64,000 nt of DNA from Pigmentiphaga sp. NML080357 (GCF_002188465.1 NZ_NINW01000008.1:124001-188000); one strand, 5' to 3'. Shown: positions 1-9,257, numbered from the stretch's first letter. Numbers and translations: made by a program. Notes: generated by a model not told the origin, from the letters alone.

Positions 1-617
1 CCCACGGCCTGGAACCAGTACGGCCAGTTGCCGCGGGCGTTGGTATGAAAGAGCAAGGGTTCCTCGAGCAGTTCGGCGGGATCGTTCCAGCGCCCCTCGC
101 CGCGGCGCGCGGCCAGCCTGTCGGGATGGCAGATCACCACGATCTCCTTGCCGATCACGTAATCGCATTGCCATTGCGGCCATTGCTCCGGCGTACCGCT
201 GAGGATGGCGGCATCGGGCGTCGCGCCGGAGAAGTCCTCGTCCCGCCTGTAGGCGGAAAACGTCAGCTCGACATGCGGATGCCGCCGATGGAACTCCGGC
301 AGGCGCGGCACCAGCCAGACGCTCGCCAGCGTGGGAATGACGGCCAGGTTCAACTGGTGGCGGCGGGTGGCGGCCCGCAGTTCCGCGCTGACCGATTCGA
401 TCGCCTGCAGCGGGCCGGCGGCGGCTTCGGCCAGGCGGCGGCCGGCTTCGGTAAGCGCCAGGCCGTGCGCGCTGCGCGCCATCAAGGGTTGGCCGAAATG
501 GGTTTCCAGGCGGGCAATGGCGCGGCTGATCGCGCCCTGCGTGACGCACAGCGCCTGGGCGGCCTTGGTGAAGCTTCCCAACTGCGCCGCCGTGACGAAT
601 GCGTGCAGTTCGGACAT
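1..617 (-). CDS. LysR-family transcriptional regulator, 3' part outside the window
   Basis: The reverse strand reads continuously from an ATG at 617 to the window edge, giving about 205 residues. The N-terminal part is a LysR winged helix-turn-helix (starting MSELHAFVTAAQLGSF, with the recognition region CVTQGAISRAIARLE at about residues 24-38). A substrate-binding domain follows and is cut off. An in-frame ATG at 638 would add eight residues; 617 fits the usual LysR length before the helix-turn-helix better. It is divergent from a Bug receptor and an N-formylglutamate amidohydrolase-like gene, which are its likely targets. The inducer cannot be told from the sequence. Confidence 0.9.
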   Translation of the reverse strand, partial: MSELHAFVTAAQLGSFTKAAQALCVTQGAISRAIARLETHFGQPLMARSAHGLALTEAGRRLAEAAAGPLQAIESVSAELRAATRRHQLNLAVIPTLASVWLVPRLPEFHRRHPHVELTFSAYRRDEDFSGATPDAAILSGTPEQWPQWQCDYVIGKEIVVICHPDRLAARRGEGRWNDPAELLEEPLLFHTNARGNWPYWFQAV

Positions 618-651
618 GGACGGAGAATGAAGGCGCATGCGGTACCGGCCT

Positions 652-670
652 GCATTACCAAAAGTAATGC
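652..670. promoter_or_regulatory. Inverted repeat, candidate LysR operator
   Basis: A perfect 7-bp inverted repeat, GCATTAC-CAAAA-GTAATGC, lies in the 142-bp divergent gap, 35 bp upstream of the LysR start. It contains the T-N11-A pattern (T655, A667) typical of LysR binding sites. Its role as autoregulatory and activation site is inferred from position. Confidence 0.55.
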
Positions 671-759
671 GACGGTGAAATATAGTCGTTTGTGGCCGGT
701 TCGTAAATTTCTGACACTGCGCAGACTCGTCACATCCACCTTCGCCAACGGAGCCAAGC

Positions 760-1731
760 ATGTCACCCCTGCGCCTCGTTCTGACCGCCATCGGCGCCGC
801 CTTGCTGGGCAGTGCCGCCCACGCCGCGGATGCCTATCCCTCGCGTCCGATCCGCCTGATCGTTCCCTTCGCCCCTGGCGGCTCCACCGACATCGTGGCC
901 CGCCTCATCGCCGAGTACACCGGCCGCGAGCTCAGGCAACCGGTCGTGGTGGAAAACAAGGGTGGCGCCGGCGGCGCGCTGGGCATGGAGATGGTGGCCC
1001 GCGCACCGGCTGACGGCTACACCATAGGCATGGCCACGGTCAGCACCCATGGCTCGAACCCTGCCATCTATCCCAACCTCAAGTACGACGCCCGCAAGGA
1101 CTTCGCCCCTATCGCCAACGTGCTGGCCATTCCCAGCGTCTTCGCGGTGCATCCGTCCGTTCCGGCCAGGAACATGAAAGAGTTCATTGCGCTCGCCAAG
1201 GCACATCCGCAGAAGTACTCCTTCGCGTCGCCCGGCGTCGGCTCGCTCGGCCACGCCAATATCGAGAACTTCATGATGCTGTCCGGCATCAAGCTGCTGC
1301 ACGTCCCCTACCGCGGCGCCGGGCCGGCCCTGAACGATGCGCTGGCCGGGCAGGTCGACGCGATCACGGACAACCTGTCGTCCACCCTGCCTCACCTCCA
1401 GGGCGGGCGACTGCGGCCGCTGGCCGTCCTGGCCGCCCAGCGTTCGCCGCTCTTGCCCGAGGTGCCGACCTATGCCGAACTGGGCTTTCCCGAAATGGGC
1501 ACCGGCGGATGGTTCGGCCTGGTGGCGCCCGCGGGAACGCCCGCCGACGTCGTGACGCGCCTGAACCAGGCCGTGCGCAAAGCCATGCAGAACGCGGACT
1601 TCCAGAAAAAGGCCGAGGACGTCGGCGGCACGCTCGTACCCACCACGCCCGAGGAATTCGCCAGGCAGATCGACCAGGCGCTCGACCGCTACGCCAAAGT
1701 GGCCAAGGCCGCCAACATCCAGGCGCAATAA
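760..1731 (+). CDS. Bug-family tripartite tricarboxylate transporter substrate-binding protein
   Basis: This 323-residue periplasmic solute receptor (TctC/Bug family) has a signal peptide ending about AHA-AD at residues 21-24. The family signature follows: YPSRPIRLIVPFAPGGSTD at residues 26-44, then VVVENKGGAGG and ADGYTIG, and near the C-terminus FGLVAPAGTPADVV. Length is normal for the family. Bug receptors bind carboxylates, amides or similar small acids, often with no cognate membrane subunits nearby, as here. The next gene starts two bases after its stop, so the pair is co-transcribed and the receptor may bring in the substrate or product of that hydrolase. Confidence 0.93.
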   Translation: MSPLRLVLTAIGAALLGSAAHAADAYPSRPIRLIVPFAPGGSTDIVARLIAEYTGRELRQPVVVENKGGAGGALGMEMVARAPADGYTIGMATVSTHGSNPAIYPNLKYDARKDFAPIANVLAIPSVFAVHPSVPARNMKEFIALAKAHPQKYSFASPGVGSLGHANIENFMMLSGIKLLHVPYRGAGPALNDALAGQVDAITDNLSSTLPHLQGGRLRPLAVLAAQRSPLLPEVPTYAELGFPEMGTGGWFGLVAPAGTPADVVTRLNQAVRKAMQNADFQKKAEDVGGTLVPTTPEEFARQIDQALDRYAKVAKAANIQAQ

Positions 1732-1733
1732 GC

Positions 1734-2597
1734 ATGGCCGGCTTCACCCCGCAGCCGGTCGTGCGGCGCGATCCATCCGGTCCGGTCCTGCCGCTGGTGT
1801 GCGATTCGCCGCACAGCGGCACGCATTATCCGGTCGACTTCGGGGCCGCCCTGCCCCTGGCGCGCCTGCGCCAGGGCGAAGACACGCATGTGGACGCCCT
1901 GTGGTCGGCAGCGCCCGATCATGGCGCCACCCTGATCGCGGCCACCTTCCCCCGGGTCTACATCGATCCCAATCGGACCCTGGCGGACCTGGATCCGGAG
2001 CTGCTGGCCTCCCCATGGCCCGAACCGCTCGCCCCCAGCGAGAAGACCCGGCTCGGCAAGGGACTGGTCTGGAGCCGCATGGACGCGGCCACGCCGATCT
2101 ACGACCGCAAGCTGACGGTGCGGGAGGTACAGCGGCGTATCGATACCTGCTATTTGCCGTATCACGCCACACTCGACAGCGCAGTCGAGGAGCGCTATGC
2201 ACGCTTCGGCGCACTATGGCACCTGAATCTGCACTCCATGCCCAACGACGTCTATGAGCGGCTGGGAATTCGCTGCGATCGCCCGCTGGCCGACTTCGTC
2301 CTGGGCGATCGCGACGGCACAACCTGCGAGCCGGATTTCGTCGCGCTCATCGAAGCGGAGCTGCGGGACAAGGGCTATACGGTCGCGCGCAACGACCCCT
2401 ACAAGGGCGTGCAGCTCATCGCGCGCATGGGACGTCCGGCCGAACGCCGCCATAGTCTTCAGATCGAGATCCGGCGCCCGGTGTACATGGACGAAGCCAG
2501 CCGCGAACGCAACGCCCGATTCGATCGCGTGCAGGCCGACCTGACCGCGGTGCTCGCCCGCGTGGCGGCCTACATACGCGACCGGCTGCCGCGCTGA
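1734..2597 (+). CDS. N-formylglutamate amidohydrolase-family enzyme
   Basis: This 287-residue protein belongs to the N-formylglutamate amidohydrolase (FGase/HutG) family of zinc-dependent deformylases. Recognisable motifs are DSPHSGTHYP at residues 24-33, YIDPNR, WHLNLHSMP, NDPYKG and a late QIEIRR. The start is the ATG two bases after the Bug stop. HutG normally hydrolyses N-formyl-L-glutamate to glutamate and formate in histidine degradation, but no other hut gene is present here. The real substrate may therefore be another formylated or amidated acid taken up by the neighbouring Bug protein. The family call is firm; the substrate is not. Confidence 0.85.
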   Translation: MAGFTPQPVVRRDPSGPVLPLVCDSPHSGTHYPVDFGAALPLARLRQGEDTHVDALWSAAPDHGATLIAATFPRVYIDPNRTLADLDPELLASPWPEPLAPSEKTRLGKGLVWSRMDAATPIYDRKLTVREVQRRIDTCYLPYHATLDSAVEERYARFGALWHLNLHSMPNDVYERLGIRCDRPLADFVLGDRDGTTCEPDFVALIEAELRDKGYTVARNDPYKGVQLIARMGRPAERRHSLQIEIRRPVYMDEASRERNARFDRVQADLTAVLARVAAYIRDRLPR

Positions 2598-2599
2598 AG

Positions 2600-2621
2600 G
2601 GGGCCGCCTCGAGGCGGCCCC
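2600..2621. terminator. Perfect GC palindrome between convergent genes
   Basis: The 25-bp gap between two convergent genes holds a perfect palindrome, GGGGCCGCC-TCGA-GGCGGCCCC. It could form a strong hairpin in either transcript. There is no T tract, so it is a terminator-like or transcript-end-protecting hairpin rather than a classical intrinsic terminator. Confidence 0.5.
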
Positions 2622-2622
2622 G

Positions 2623-4230
2623 TCAGTGCGCGCCGCCGGCGTCCACCGGCGCGCCCGCGCCGCGCTTGCCGGGCCGCGCGAACCAGACCATCGCGATCAG
2701 CACCAGGAACACGACGGCCGAACCGTAGAAGATGTCGACCGCCGACATCGTCAACGCCTGGCCGGTGATGAGGTTGTTGACCGAGGCCATGGCCTGCTCG
2801 GGAGACATGCCCGCGCCCTGCATGCTGGACAGCGCCTGCGAAGCCGCCGAACTGCCTGGAGAAATATGCTCGACCAGGTGGGCGTGGTGCATGGCGGCCC
2901 GGTCTTCCCACATCGTCGTGGAAATGGAGGTGCCGAACGCGCCCGCGGTGATGCGCAGGAAGTTCGACAGGCCCGAGGCGCTGGCGATCTTGTCGGGCGG
3001 CAGGCCCGCCAGCGTCAGCGATACCAGCGGCACGAAGAAGGCCGCCATTCCCGCGCCCTGCAGCAAGGTGGGCTCGAGCAGCGTCAACATGTCGGCCTGC
3101 GGCGTGAAGCCGGCGCGCATGAAGCTGACCGCGGCGAACACGCCGAAGGCCACCGTGACGAGGACGCGCGGATCGGTGCGGCCCAGCATGCGGCCGATGA
3201 TGGGCGTCAGCACGATCGCCAACAGGCCGATGGGCGCGGTCACCATCCCCGCATCGGTGGCGGTGTAGCCCATCTGCGTCTGCAGCCACAACGGCAACAG
3301 CACCACGTTGCCGAAGAAAACCGCATAGGCCACCGACAGCGTCAATGCGCCCACGGTGAAATTGCGTCCGGCGAACAGCCGCAGGTCCACCACCGGATGC
3401 TTGTCGGTCAGCTCCCAGATGACGAAGAAGACGAACCCGACCACGGCGATCACCGCCAGCGTGACGATGGTGCCGTTGGCGAACCAATCGAGCTCCTTGC
3501 CCTTGTCGAGCATGATCTGCAAGGCGGCGATCCAGACCACGAGCAGTACCAGCCCCACTGTGTCGATCGGCAGCTTGCGGATCGGCGACTCGCGCTTGTG
3601 GTAGATCGCCCAGCTCACCCAGGCCGCCGCCAGCCCCACCGGAATGTTGATGTAGAAGATCCAGGGCCAGGAATAGTTGTCCGAAATCCATCCGCCCAAC
3701 AGCGGGCCGGCCACCGGCGCCACCAGCGTGGTCATGGACCACAGCGCCAGCGCAATACCCGATTTCTCCCGGGGATAGCTGCCCAGCATCAAGGTCTGCG
3801 AAAGCGGAATCATGGGTCCGGCCACCAGCCCCTGCAGGACGCGGAACGCAATCAGCGATTCGAGATTGGGCGCCAGGCCGCACAGCCAGGATGCGATGAT
3901 GAACAGCAGCACCGAGGCGACGAACAGGCGCACCTGGCCGAAACGCAAGGTGAGCCAGCCTGTCAGCGGCAGCGCGATGGCGTTGGCCACGGCGAACGAG
4001 GTAATGACCCAGGTTCCCTGGCTGGTGCTGACGCCCAGGTCGCCCGATATCGCCGGCAGCGACACGTTGGCGATCGAAGTGTCGAGCACGTTCATGAACA
4101 CGGCCGCCGAGAGCGCGATGGTGCCCAGCAGGCGCTGGCCGCCCTGCAGCGGCGGATGCGTCGCCTGGGCGGCCGGCGGCGCGGGCCGCTCGGCCGGCGC
4201 GTCGGCGGGGGAAGAAGCGGAAGTCGTCAT
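2623..4230 (-). CDS. emrB: DHA2-family MFS multidrug efflux permease (EmrB/QacA type)
   Basis: This 535-residue, very hydrophobic inner membrane protein has the 14-helix layout of the DHA2 drug:proton antiporter family. The first helix region contains AAVFMNVLDTSIANVSLPAI (about residues 38-57), which includes the family motif LDTxIxNVALP. Motif C-like GPLLGGWISD occurs in helix 5, and FYINIPVGL follows. It is transcribed behind a membrane fusion protein and an outer membrane factor under a MarR gene, so it should be the pump of an EmrAB-TolC-like complex. Substrates are unknown; family members export hydrophobic drugs, uncouplers and acids. Confidence 0.93.
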   Translation of the reverse strand: MTTSASSPADAPAERPAPPAAQATHPPLQGGQRLLGTIALSAAVFMNVLDTSIANVSLPAISGDLGVSTSQGTWVITSFAVANAIALPLTGWLTLRFGQVRLFVASVLLFIIASWLCGLAPNLESLIAFRVLQGLVAGPMIPLSQTLMLGSYPREKSGIALALWSMTTLVAPVAGPLLGGWISDNYSWPWIFYINIPVGLAAAWVSWAIYHKRESPIRKLPIDTVGLVLLVVWIAALQIMLDKGKELDWFANGTIVTLAVIAVVGFVFFVIWELTDKHPVVDLRLFAGRNFTVGALTLSVAYAVFFGNVVLLPLWLQTQMGYTATDAGMVTAPIGLLAIVLTPIIGRMLGRTDPRVLVTVAFGVFAAVSFMRAGFTPQADMLTLLEPTLLQGAGMAAFFVPLVSLTLAGLPPDKIASASGLSNFLRITAGAFGTSISTTMWEDRAAMHHAHLVEHISPGSSAASQALSSMQGAGMSPEQAMASVNNLITGQALTMSAVDIFYGSAVVFLVLIAMVWFARPGKRGAGAPVDAGGAH

Positions 4231-4255
4231 GAAGATACCCGTTGGGGGGACGGCC

Positions 4256-5566
4256 TTACAGCGCGCCGGCGCCGTGGCGGGCGACGGTTACCGAGCCGCC
4301 CTTGTCGGCGCGCGCGGGCGTGGAAATGTGCAGCGGCGCCGCCTTGGCCACGGCGGGCTTGGCTTCGGCCGCGCGGCCACCGAGGTTCTGGGCGATGGTG
4401 GCGGCGACGAGCGCATCGGCATCCTCGCGCGCGTGGTCCATGACCGTGGTGGAATAGGCCGGCGCGGTACGGCTGACCTCGGCCAGCGCAGGACCGTCGG
4501 TGGAGGAAACGTCCACCGACACGTTCATCGACAGGCCGACGCGCAGCGGATGGGTTTCGATCTCCTTGGGATCGAGCGCGATGCGCACCGGCACGCGCTG
4601 CACCACCTTGATCCAGTTGCCCGTGGCGTTCTGCGCGGGCAGCAGCGCGAACGCGCTTCCCGTGCCCGCGCCCAGGCCGGCCACCTTGCCGTGGTATTCG
4701 ACCTTGGAGCCATAGACGTCGGCCTCCAGCGTCACCGGCTGGCCGATGCGCATGCGGCCCAGCTGCACTTCCTTGAAGTTCGCATCCACCCATACCTGGT
4801 CCAGCGGCACGATGGTCATCAGCGAGGCGCCGGGCGCGACGCGCTGGCCGACCTGGGCGCTGCGCTTGGCCACATAGCCCGTGACGGGCGCGGGCAGCGA
4901 GGTGCGGGACAGATTGATATAGGCCTCGCGTACCTTGGCCGCGGCGCCCAGGACGTTGGGATGCTGCTCCACGCTGGTGCCATCGGTGAGCGCGGTGTTG
5001 GTGGCGAGCTGTTCGCGCGCGGCCACCAGGGCGGCCTGGGCGGAGGCCAGCGCCGACTTCGCGTTGCTGACGGCGGTCTGCGCATGCAGCATTTCCTCGC
5101 CGCTGACCGCGCCCGACTCGGCCAGCTCCTGCCGCCGCTTGGCGTCGCTCTGGGCCTTGGCCAGGTCGGCCCGCGCGCGCTCGACCTCGGCCTGGCGCAC
5201 GGCGATGTTGGCGCTCAGGGCGCCATTGTTGGCGTAGAGCGTACGGACCTGCCGCACGGTCTGCGCGAGCGCGGCCTGGGCCTGGTCCAGCGCGACCTGC
5301 GCGTCGGCCTTGTCCAGCAGCACCAGCGGATCGCCGGCCTTGACGTAATCGGTATCGTCGGCCTGGATGGCGACCACCGTGCTGGCGATCTGGGGCGTGA
5401 TCTGCACCAGGTTGCCTTGCACGTAAGCGTCATCGGTATGTTCATAGTGGCGGGCCACCAGCGCCCACCACGCGCCGTAGGCCACGGCGATGACGGCGAA
5501 GGCGCCGGCTGCGCCCAGCAGCAGTTTCTTGCGGGAATTGTTGGGTGCGGATTGTGCGGTTTCCAT
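4256..5566 (-). CDS. emrA: HlyD/EmrA-family membrane fusion (periplasmic adaptor) protein
   Basis: This 436-residue protein has a short cytoplasmic N-terminus, one membrane helix at about residues 14-34, then the EmrA signature YEHTDDAYVQGNLVQITPQI. A long alpha-helical hairpin rich in Ala, Gln and Lys follows at about 100-210, and a beta-barrel with APVTGYVAKRSAQVGQ-type lipoyl sequence. It bridges the DHA2 pump and the outer membrane channel. The efflux genes run outer membrane factor, adaptor, permease with short gaps, so one transcript is likely. The tail beyond about residue 385 is Ala/Lys-rich and probably disordered. Confidence 0.93.
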   Translation of the reverse strand: METAQSAPNNSRKKLLLGAAGAFAVIAVAYGAWWALVARHYEHTDDAYVQGNLVQITPQIASTVVAIQADDTDYVKAGDPLVLLDKADAQVALDQAQAALAQTVRQVRTLYANNGALSANIAVRQAEVERARADLAKAQSDAKRRQELAESGAVSGEEMLHAQTAVSNAKSALASAQAALVAAREQLATNTALTDGTSVEQHPNVLGAAAKVREAYINLSRTSLPAPVTGYVAKRSAQVGQRVAPGASLMTIVPLDQVWVDANFKEVQLGRMRIGQPVTLEADVYGSKVEYHGKVAGLGAGTGSAFALLPAQNATGNWIKVVQRVPVRIALDPKEIETHPLRVGLSMNVSVDVSSTDGPALAEVSRTAPAYSTTVMDHAREDADALVAATIAQNLGGRAAEAKPAVAKAAPLHISTPARADKGGSVTVARHGAGAL

Positions 5567-5618
5567 ATCAGAACCTTGGCGTAAATATCTAGCGATTCGC
5601 GTATCGTTTTCTCAAGCG

Positions 5619-7046
5619 CTACCGGGTGGCCGCGGCCACCGGCTCGCCCGGGCCGGCGGGCAGCTCCGCGCCGCCTCCCAGGGCCTTGGCCAGCGCCACG
5701 TCCAGCGTCAGCGCGCGGGCCTTCAGGTCGGTATCGAGCCGTGCCTGCGTCAACACCGCGCTCTGCGCGGTCAGTACGCTCAGGTAGTTGCCCAGGCCGG
5801 CGCGATAGCGCTTGACCGCGAGTTCGTAGGCCTGGTCGATGGCTTCCCTGGCCTTGCGCTGCTCGCTGCTCTCGCGGTCGAGCGCGCGTATCGAGGCGAG
5901 CGTATCGGCCACCTCGTTGACGGCATGCAGCACGGTCTGGTTGTAAGAGGCCACGGCGAGGTCGGCGTCCGCGGCCCTGCCCTTCAGGTTGGCATTGAGC
6001 CGGCCGCCTTCGAAGATGGGTAGAGTGACAGCGGGCCCGACGCCGACGATCTGGCTACCCGACTCGAAAAGCTTGGAAAGCCCTAGCGCCGAGGTGCCGA
6101 TGAAGCCAGCCAGGTTGATGTTGGGGTAGAACATGGCCTTGGCGGCATCGACGTTGCGCTGTGCGGACTCCACGCGCCAGCGGGCGGCGACGATGTCGGC
6201 GCGCCGGCCCAGCAGCGACAGCGGCACGTTGGCCGGCACCGACGTGCCCGGCGGCACCAGCGGCACGGGCTGGATGGCGGCGCCCCGATCCGGGCCCGCC
6301 CCCACCAGCGCGGCGATCTCGTTGCGCTGCAGGGCGATGCTCTCGTCCACCTGCGCCAATTGGGTGCGCGCCTCGGCCAGCGCCGACTCGGCCTGCTTGA
6401 CCTCCACCTGGGTATCGAGGCCGGAGGAATAGCGCTGCCGGGTCAGCGCGGCGACGCCGTCGCGCTGGGCGATGGCGGCCTGCAGCACCTCGCGCTGGGC
6501 GAAAAGGCGCTGGAGGTTGAAGTACGCCGTACCGATGGAGCTGGCCAGGATGCCCACCGCGGCCTGGTTCTCGGCCTGCGCCGCACGGCTTTCCGACAAC
6601 GCGGCTTTCAGCAGGGAACCGTTCTTGTTCCAGAAATCGAGCTCGTAGCTGACGTTCAGCGCCAGCTTGGCGTCGGTACGCACGCCGCCGGCCAGCGGCG
6701 CCGGGATGGCGCCGTTCTCGGTATAGCGCTGCCGGGTCGCGTTGAAGGTCGCGTCGACCTCGGGCAGGCGGTTGGCCCGCGCGGTGCCGACGGCAGCCTC
6801 GGCCCGCGCCAGGCGCGCCTGGGCAATGACGATGGACGGACTGCCCACGATGGCTTCGTCGATCAGGCCATTCAACTGCGCATCGCCATAGCGGCGCCAC
6901 CATTGCTGCACCGGCCATTGGACGTCGGCCTGAGCGGCGCCCAGCGTGGACGCCTCGACCAGTTGCGCCCGGGGGGAGGCGTCCTGATCCACACTGGCGC
7001 ACGCGGCAAGCGCGGCGACCAGGGCCACTAGCAAGAATCTTTTCAT
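5619..7046 (-). CDS. NodT-family outer membrane efflux lipoprotein
   Basis: This 475-residue outer membrane factor carries a lipoprotein signal, MKRFLLVALVAALAACAS, with a lipobox LAAC and lipidated cysteine at residue 16. Two OEP (TolC-like) repeats follow, with typical stretches such as QWWRRYGDAQLN and LGRRADIVAARWRVESA. It forms the trimeric exit duct for the EmrAB pair downstream. It is the first gene of the efflux operon. A MarR-operator-like sequence, TTACTGCTTAGGCAG, lies 39 bp before its start. Confidence 0.93.
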   Translation of the reverse strand: MKRFLLVALVAALAACASVDQDASPRAQLVEASTLGAAQADVQWPVQQWWRRYGDAQLNGLIDEAIVGSPSIVIAQARLARAEAAVGTARANRLPEVDATFNATRQRYTENGAIPAPLAGGVRTDAKLALNVSYELDFWNKNGSLLKAALSESRAAQAENQAAVGILASSIGTAYFNLQRLFAQREVLQAAIAQRDGVAALTRQRYSSGLDTQVEVKQAESALAEARTQLAQVDESIALQRNEIAALVGAGPDRGAAIQPVPLVPPGTSVPANVPLSLLGRRADIVAARWRVESAQRNVDAAKAMFYPNINLAGFIGTSALGLSKLFESGSQIVGVGPAVTLPIFEGGRLNANLKGRAADADLAVASYNQTVLHAVNEVADTLASIRALDRESSEQRKAREAIDQAYELAVKRYRAGLGNYLSVLTAQSAVLTQARLDTDLKARALTLDVALAKALGGGAELPAGPGEPVAAATR

Positions 7047-7084
7047 GGAAGCTTACGATCTGCTGAATTTAATTGCCTTGCCTG

Positions 7085-7099
7085 TTACTGCTTAGGCAG
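7085..7099 (-). promoter_or_regulatory. Candidate MarR operator half-site before the efflux operon
   Basis: TTACTGCTTAGGCAG matches 13 of 15 bases of the half-site in the palindrome in front of marR (TTACTGCATAGGCAA at 7634-7648). It lies in the marR-to-outer-membrane-factor gap, 39 bp upstream of the efflux start, and is flanked by a second small inverted pair, TGCCT (7079-7083) and AGGCA (7094-7098). This suggests the same repressor controls the efflux genes from an internal promoter. Confidence 0.6.
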
Positions 7100-7137
7100 T
7101 CATATGGGTGAAACAAAGGGCCCGTCCGCTCATGGAC

Positions 7138-7623
7138 TCAGCCCAGACTGGCGCCGTTGGCGATCATGCGGCGCAATAGCGACTTCAACTGCCGGAGCTC
7201 CTCGTCGGAAAAACCACGCGTATGCAGGTCGACCGCATGATGCAGCCGCTGTGGAATCTGCTCCGTGGCGCGCACGCCTTCCTCCGTCAGCTCCAGCTTG
7301 ATGACCCGGCGGTCCTCCGCGCTGCGCACGCGCCGGATCAGGCCCTTGGATTCGAGCCGGTCGAGCATGCGCGTCATGGCGCCGGTGTCCGTACAGGTGC
7401 TGCGCGCCAGTTCGGCGGCCGTCTCCCCCCTTCCCATCGCCAGCAGCATTAGTGGGCCCCACTGCATGGCGGTCAGGTCGAGCGCCATCATTTCAGCGTC
7501 GACCGCGCGCTGCAGCGACCCATGGGCCAGCTTGATCAGGTAACCCACGCTTTCGCTGGGGTCGTAGCTTCGGATCGCGGCGGAAGGGCTCGGACGAGCG
7601 TCGGGGGAAGAAGAATCAGCCAT
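7138..7623 (-). CDS. MarR-family transcriptional repressor
   Basis: This 161-residue regulator has a winged helix typical of MarR/EmrR: MQWGPLMLLAMGRGETAAEL, then TCTDTGAMTRMLDRLESKGL as recognition helix, then a wing with RRVRSAEDRRVIKLELTEEG. It should bind DNA as a dimer and release it on binding a phenolic or hydrophobic ligand, derepressing the efflux genes downstream on the same strand. A 16-bp inverted repeat lies 10 bp upstream of its own start, implying autoregulation. EmrR/MprA is the closest functional analogy. Confidence 0.93.
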   Translation of the reverse strand: MADSSSPDARPSPSAAIRSYDPSESVGYLIKLAHGSLQRAVDAEMMALDLTAMQWGPLMLLAMGRGETAAELARSTCTDTGAMTRMLDRLESKGLIRRVRSAEDRRVIKLELTEEGVRATEQIPQRLHHAVDLHTRGFSDEELRQLKSLLRRMIANGASLG

Positions 7624-7632
7624 GGCGCCATT

Positions 7633-7667
7633 ATTACTGCATAGGCAATGGTTGTCAATGCAGTAAT
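7633..7667. promoter_or_regulatory. Palindromic MarR operator in front of marR
   Basis: Two 16-bp half-sites, ATTACTGCATAGGCAA (7633-7648) and TTGTCAATGCAGTAAT (7652-7667), are inverted with a 3-bp spacer and agree at 14 of 16 positions; the outer 10 bp are perfect. The element ends 10 bp before the marR start codon. A single half-site copy recurs at 7085-7099, before the efflux genes. Confidence 0.75.
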
Positions 7668-7739
7668 AGATGGGCTTATTAGCCCTGGGCGGAGCAGGGT
7701 TTTATGCCGCCGCCCCAGGCGATGAGGGAAGAAAGCGCG

Positions 7740-9257
7740 TCAGCGTCGCTTGCCCAGCAGGGATCCCAGCAGGCCGCGGGTCAGGTCCCGCGCGAGCTGT
7801 GTACCCATGGAACGGACCGCACTGCGGGCGGCCGACTCCAGCACGCCCTCGCGGCGCCCGCCCCGGGGGCCGGTGGACCCGAACAGCACGTCGCGCAGGC
7901 CGCCTATGAGGCCGTCATCCTCGGCCTGGCCTGCCTTGGGGGCCGGTGTTGCGGCCCCGGTCCCGGCGGCCGCTCCACCCGCCGTCCGGGCGGTCAGCAT
8001 TTCATAGGCCGACTCGCGGTCCACCGCTTTTTCGTAGACTCCCGCCACGATCGAAGACTGGCGCAGGGCCTGCCGTTCGGGCTCGGTGGCCGGGCCGATC
8101 CGGCTGCCCGGCGCCACCACGTAGACGCGCTCCGTCATGCCGGGCCGGCCCTTTTCGTCCAGCAGCGATACCAGCGCCTCGCCCACGCCGAGCTCGGTGA
8201 TCGCCGCGGCCAGGTCCAGGCCGGGATTGGGCCGCATCGTCTCGGCCGCCGATTTCACGGCTTTCTGGTCGCGCGGCGTGAAGGCCCGCAGCGCGTGCTG
8301 CACCCTGTTGCCGAGCTGGCCCAGCACGGTCTCCGGGATATCCAGCGGATTCTGGGTGCAGAAATACACGCCTACCGCCTTGGAGCGAATCAGCCTGACC
8401 ACCTGTTCGATCTTGTCGAGCAGCGCCTTGGGCGCGTCGTTGAACAGCAGGTGGGCTTCGTCGAAGAAGAAGACGAACTTCGGCTTGTCGGTATCGCCCG
8501 CTTCGGGCAGGTGCTCGAACAGCGTGGACAGCATCCACAAGAGGAAGGTGGCGTACAGCGTCGGCGATTGCATCAGCTTGTCGGCCGCCAGGATGTTGAC
8601 CACGCCGTGCCCCCGGGCATCGGTCTGCATGAGATCGTCGATGTTCAGCATGGGTTCGCCGAAGAAGCGGTCGCCCCCCTGCTCCTCCAGCGCCAGCAAT
8701 CCGCGCTGGATCGCGCCCACGGACGCGGCGGAGACGTTGCCGTAGCGGGTCTTGAACTGGGCGGCATTGTCGCCGACGTACTGCAGCATGGCCCGCAGGT
8801 CTTTCAGATCGAGCAGCAACAGGCCGTTGTCGTCGGCGATGCGGAACACCATGGTCAGCACGCCGGCCTGGGTGTCGTTCAGATTCAGCATGCGTCCCAG
8901 CAGCAGCGGCCCCATGTCCGACACGGTCGCACGCACGGGATGGCCCTGCTCGCCGAATACGTCCCACAGCGTGACCGGGCAGGCTCCCCACTCCGGCTGG
9001 TCCAGGCCCAGCGACTTGAGCCGCGCCTCCAGCTTGGGCGTGGCGGCGCCGGCTTGCGAAATTCCCGTCAGGTCGCCTTTGACGTCGGCCATGAAGACCG
9101 GCACGCCCAGCCGGGAGAAGGATTCGGCCATCACCTGCAGCGTGACCGTCTTGCCGGTGCCGGTCGCCCCGGTGATGCAGCCATGCCGGTTGGCCATGGC
9201 CGGCAGCAGGAAGAGCTCGGTATTCGCGTTCTTGGCGAGAAGGATGGGAGCGACCAT
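7740..9257 (-). CDS. DUF853 / HerA-like ATPase (YjgR family)
   Basis: This 505-residue protein belongs to the DUF853 helicase-HerA-like family (E. coli YjgR). Walker A is GATGTGKT at residues 30-37, Walker B is [13 protein letters not shown], and the body contains [14 protein letters not shown] and [20 protein letters not shown], all characteristic. The ATG at 9257 is preceded by GGAAC and begins the conserved region ([10 protein letters not shown]); an upstream GTG in frame at 9287 is less likely. The cellular role of YjgR is not well established; DNA-translocation activity is inferred from HerA homology. The C-terminus is Gly/Arg/Ala-rich. Confidence 0.9.
   Translation of the reverse strand: MVAPILLAKNANTELFLLPAMANRHGCITGATGTGKTVTLQVMAESFSRLGVPVFMADVKGDLTGISQAGAATPKLEARLKSLGLDQPEWGACPVTLWDVFGEQGHPVRATVSDMGPLLLGRMLNLNDTQAGVLTMVFRIADDNGLLLLDLKDLRAMLQYVGDNAAQFKTRYGNVSAASVGAIQRGLLALEEQGGDRFFGEPMLNIDDLMQTDARGHGVVNILAADKLMQSPTLYATFLLWMLSTLFEHLPEAGDTDKPKFVFFFDEAHLLFNDAPKALLDKIEQVVRLIRSKAVGVYFCTQNPLDIPETVLGQLGNRVQHALRAFTPRDQKAVKSAAETMRPNPGLDLAAAITELGVGEALVSLLDEKGRPGMTERVYVVAPGSRIGPATEPERQALRQSSIVAGVYEKAVDRESAYEMLTARTAGGAAAGTGAATPAPKAGQAEDDGLIGGLRDVLFGSTGPRGGRREGVLESAARSAVRSMGTQLARDLTRGLLGSLLGKRR

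Noticed and set aside
2626-4443. A 605-codon open frame on the plus strand opposite the efflux permease
   Set aside because: Antisense shadow of GC-rich coding DNA; product is Arg/His/Gln-rich with no domain, while the minus-strand gene is a clear MFS permease.
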